A stretch of 64,000 nucleotides of DNA from Streptomyces capitiformicae (lineage in GTDB: Bacteria > Actinomycetota > Actinomycetes > Streptomycetales > Streptomycetaceae), in assembly GCF_002214185.1 (NCBI RefSeq), contig NZ_CP022161.1, positions 7,447,486 through 7,511,485 on the forward strand. Direction: 5' to 3'. The position numbers were made by a program, and so were the translations under genes. The notes below the pieces were generated by a model that worked only from the letters and a program-made list of their open reading frames with translations, ran no database searches and was not told where the DNA came from. Position 1 is the first letter of the stretch. The number at the start of each line of letters is the position of its first letter. This document shows positions 62,202-64,000 of the stretch, one piece after another.

Positions 62202-62654
62202 TCACGCCCCCTCTGCCGCACGGGCCACGAGCTTGGTCCAGGCCGTGACGACGTGCTCGCCCGCCTCGTCGTGGACCTCGCCGCGGACGTCCAGGATGTC
62301 GTTGCCCGCCAGGGACTTGATCGCCTCGATCGTCGAGGTGACCGTGAGCCGGTCACCGGCGCGCACCGGGCGCGTGTACGCGAACTTCTGGTCGCCGTGC
62401 ACCACGCGGCTGTAGTCGAGGCCCAGTTGAGGGTCCGAGACGACGACGCCCGCGGCCTTGAAGGTGATCGAGAACACGAAGGTCGGCGGGGCGATCACAT
62501 CGGGGTAGCCGAGCGCCTTGGCGGCGTCGGGGTCCGTGTATGCCGGGTTGGCGTCCCCCACGGCTTCCGCGAATTCGCGGATCTTCTCCCGGCCGACCTC
62601 GTAGGGGTCGGTGGGCGGGTAGGACCGCCCCACGAAGGACTGGTCGAGCGCCAT
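62202..62654 (-). CDS. Hotdog-fold dehydratase partner subunit (FAS1-like)
   Basis: 150 residues starting MALDQSFVGRSYPPTDPYEV and containing FVFSITFKAAGVVVSDPQLG and VVHGDQKFAYTRPVRAGDRL, a non-catalytic or substrate-binding hotdog half like HadA/HadC. Seven bases separate it from the MaoC partner, so the two should be translated together and form a heterodimer. A strong hairpin separates it from rpmG upstream. Confidence 0.85.
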   Translation of the reverse strand: MALDQSFVGRSYPPTDPYEVGREKIREFAEAVGDANPAYTDPDAAKALGYPDVIAPPTFVFSITFKAAGVVVSDPQLGLDYSRVVHGDQKFAYTRPVRAGDRLTVTSTIEAIKSLAGNDILDVRGEVHDEAGEHVVTAWTKLVARAAEGA

Positions 62655-62701
62655 GGCTCGGCACCTCCTGCTCTACTGACCGGTACTGGTCGGTGTAACG
62701 A

Positions 62702-62739
62702 CGCGAGGCCGCCCCCGATCACTCGGGGACGGCCTCGCG
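62702..62739 (-). terminator. Terminator after rpmG
   Basis: CGCGAGGCCG and CCCCGA pair with TCGGGG and CGGCCTCGCG around TCAC, an almost perfect 17-base-pair stem. It sits 13 bases after the rpmG stop. Confidence 0.8.
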
Positions 62740-62751
62740 TACGAGCCTGAT

Positions 62752-62916
62752 TTATCGCGTCTCGCGGTGCGCGGTGTGCGCGTTGCAACGCGGGCAGTGC
62801 TTCTTCATCTCAAGACGGTCCGGGTTGTTACGCCGGTTCTTCTTGGTGATGTAGTTCCGCTCCTTGCACTCCACGCAGGCCAGCGTGATCTTCGGGCGGA
62901 CGTCGGTGGCAGCCAC
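62752..62916 (-). CDS. rpmG: 50S ribosomal protein L33, zinc-binding form
   Basis: 54 residues from GTG 62916 ([20 protein letters not shown]). The zinc ribbon is in ACVECKE and HCPRCNAHT, two CxxC pairs, so this is the C+ paralogue. It ends AHTAHRETR. The protein binds near the E site. Downstream of tRNA-Met/tRNA-Thr on the same strand. The frame is short, so the call rests on the motif. Confidence 0.95.
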   Translation of the reverse strand: MAATDVRPKITLACVECKERNYITKKNRRNNPDRLEMKKHCPRCNAHTAHRETR

Positions 62917-62963
62917 GTGAGTGCTCCTTGACGAACGGATGGGATTGGTTTAACGCAAGAAAG

Positions 62964-63001
62964 AGTAGCCGATCGAAGGACCGACCCCGCAATCGGCTAC
63001 T
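62964..63001 (-). terminator. Terminator after the tRNA-Thr/tRNA-Met pair
   Basis: AGTAGCCGAT pairs with ATCGGCTACT, and the leftward RNA then contains CUUUCUU. It lies six bases beyond the 3' end of tRNA-Met. Confidence 0.8.
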
Positions 63002-63006
63002 GTCAG

Positions 63007-63079
63007 TAGCGGTGACCGGACTTGAACCGGTGACACAGCGATTATGAGCCGCTTGCTCTACCGACTGAGCTACACCGCT
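63007..63079 (-). tRNA. tRNA-Met (CAT)
   Basis: 73 nucleotides. Acceptor AGCGGTG pairs fully with CACCGCT. The anticodon loop is CTCATAA with CAT. The T arm has GGTTCAAGTCC and the discriminator is A. The first pair is A-T, so it is the elongator or a tilS-type candidate rather than initiator. Confidence 0.94.
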
Positions 63080-63125
63080 GTGATGCGATCGGGCCCCGCC
63101 TTGCGGCGGGAACCTTTCACACCAG

Positions 63126-63198
63126 AGCCCCAATACGGAATCGAACCGTAGACCTTCTCCTTACCATGGAGACGCTCTGCCGACTGAGCTATTGGGGC
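63126..63198 (-). tRNA. tRNA-Thr (GGT)
   Basis: 73 nucleotides. Acceptor GCCCCAA pairs with TTGGGGC, the anticodon stem is TCTCC/GGAGA with loop ATGGTAA, giving anticodon GGT. T arm GGTTCGATTCC. It lies 46 bases upstream of tRNA-Met, and the pair is probably one transcript. Confidence 0.95.
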
Positions 63199-63496
63199 GA
63201 GCGATGAAGACATTACACGGCCCACCGCCGTTCGCCCAAATCCGTTTCCCGGCCTCCAGCCGGAGCAGTCCGTGCGCGTTCTCCGCTCTGTTCACCGGGG
63301 CTCCGCAGGCCCCATGCGCCACCGTTCCCGGCTTTCCCCGCGGCCACCGGCCAGGTGAACCGCACCGGTACGACTATTGCGCTCCTGCGTGATGAGGGCG
63401 TTCGACCCGCCTAGGCTCGACTCACTCTGCGTGATCTTGTGTCCCTCACTCAGTCCCTCAATCTCACCGTGCCGCCGTCGTCGAGCCAGGAGCGCG
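63199..63496. other. Divergent spacer between tRNA-Thr and the amidohydrolase gene
   Basis: 298 bases without a supported gene. It should hold the leftward tRNA promoter and the rightward promoter of the amidohydrolase; no boxes could be placed with confidence. Confidence 0.5.
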
Positions 63497-64000
63497 ATGC
63501 CCGACAGTCAGCCGCAGCCGTCCCATTCGTCGTCCGGCCCGCCCTTCGGGCCGCACGATGCGGGCGCCCTTCTGCTGTGCGGTGCGCGGCTCACCGACGG
63601 CCGGGCCGTGGACGTACGACTGGGCGGCGGACGTATCGAGGCGGTCGGCACGGCGGGCAGTCTGGGGACGGGCGGAACGGTCGCGTCCGGGATGCCGGTC
63701 ACCCGTGTGGATCTCGGCGGGCATCTGCTCCTGCCGGCTCCTGTGGAGCCGCACGCCCACGGTGACACGGCGCTGTCGGCCGATGTCGAAGGACCCGTCT
63801 CGTACGACGGTCAGGACGTCCAGCGGCGGGTCACCGAGGCCGCGCTGCTCCAGCTCGGGCACGGTGCCACCGCGCTGCGCTCGCATGTCCACGTGGGTGA
63901 TGTACAGGGGCTGGAGGCGTTGACGGCGGTGCTCGAGGCTCAGCGGGCGTTGCGAGGGCTCGTGGAGCTGACGGCGGTGGCGATGCCTCGGGTGCTGACC
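63497..64000 (+). CDS. Amidohydrolase / cytosine deaminase-like protein (5' part)
   Basis: The frame from ATG 63497 (MPDSQPQPSHSSSGPPFGPH) is open to the window end, 168 codons. The N-terminal tail is serine- and proline-rich. Then comes a composite beta-sandwich start ALLLCGARLTDGRAVDVRLG and the metal-binding motif APVEPHAHGDTAL (HxH), followed by TALRSHVHVGDVQGLEA, the amidohydrolase superfamily pattern. The substrate cannot be told from this half. AGGAG lies upstream. Confidence 0.8.
   Translation, partial: MPDSQPQPSHSSSGPPFGPHDAGALLLCGARLTDGRAVDVRLGGGRIEAVGTAGSLGTGGTVASGMPVTRVDLGGHLLLPAPVEPHAHGDTALSADVEGPVSYDGQDVQRRVTEAALLQLGHGATALRSHVHVGDVQGLEALTAVLEAQRALRGLVELTAVAMPRVLT

Overview
The window is high-GC actinobacterial DNA, almost certainly the core chromosome of a Streptomyces. 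The ribosomal protein, RNA polymerase and elongation factor sequences are nearly those of Streptomyces coelicolor. GTG and TTG starts are common, the third codon position is mostly G or C, and the run secE-nusG-rplK-rplA-lipoprotein-rplJ-rplL-rpoB-rpoC-rpsL-rpsG-fusA-tuf is the standard one.

Layout. (a) 1-7106 is a stress-flavoured block: an ABC-F ATPase, an Rv2629-type ribosome hibernation factor, DUF6158 and TIGR03086 proteins, then a leftward run of DUF2795, CBS-pair, decarboxylase remnant, membrane protein, PfpI/DJ-1 amidotransferase and catalase remnant. (b) About 7107-13186 is a Tn7-like element (tniQ, tnsA, tnsB, tniB, tniQ, all leftward) that looks inactivated: one in-frame TGA each in tnsB and tniB, an internal deletion in one tniQ and loss of the 5' part of the other. 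(c) The element abuts rpoA, which is cut after codon 116; the rest of rpoA and the expected rplQ are absent. (d) 13187-28269 is the alpha/spc/S10 ribosomal cluster with secY, adk, map and infA, all leftward. (e) 28802-33316 holds two rightward genes for very large multidomain RNA-repair proteins (RNA ligase-kinase, and a DUF504/EEP/2H/nucleotidyltransferase protein). (f) 33329-38929 holds a secreted protein, a gene fragment, and a GH115-GH10 pair for glucuronoxylan breakdown. (g) 39099-57523 carries tuf, fusA, rpsG, rpsL, rpoC, rpoB, rplL, rplJ, a lipoprotein, rplA, rplK, nusG and secE, leftward. (h) 57642-64000 carries tRNA-Trp, an aminotransferase, adenosine deaminase, murB, two hotdog dehydratase subunits, rpmG, tRNA-Met, tRNA-Thr and the start of an amidohydrolase.

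Main points of interest. The chromosome has been rearranged, or a segment duplicated, with the Tn7-like remnant at the junction: rpoA is essential, so an intact copy must exist elsewhere or the assembly is wrong here. Several neighbouring genes survive only as deletion derivatives (catalase, Orn/Lys/Arg decarboxylase, tniQ, rpoA). The RNA-repair pair, which together carries ligase, kinase, EEP nuclease or phosphatase, 2H phosphodiesterase and nucleotidyltransferase modules, sits between the S10 operon and tuf and is the best candidate for an under-described system. A 25-base element with one mismatch is shared by the leaders of the rpsJ and rpsL operons, and similar hairpins follow rplL and rpoC.

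All family assignments were made by reading the translated sequence. No database search, alignment or folding program was run.
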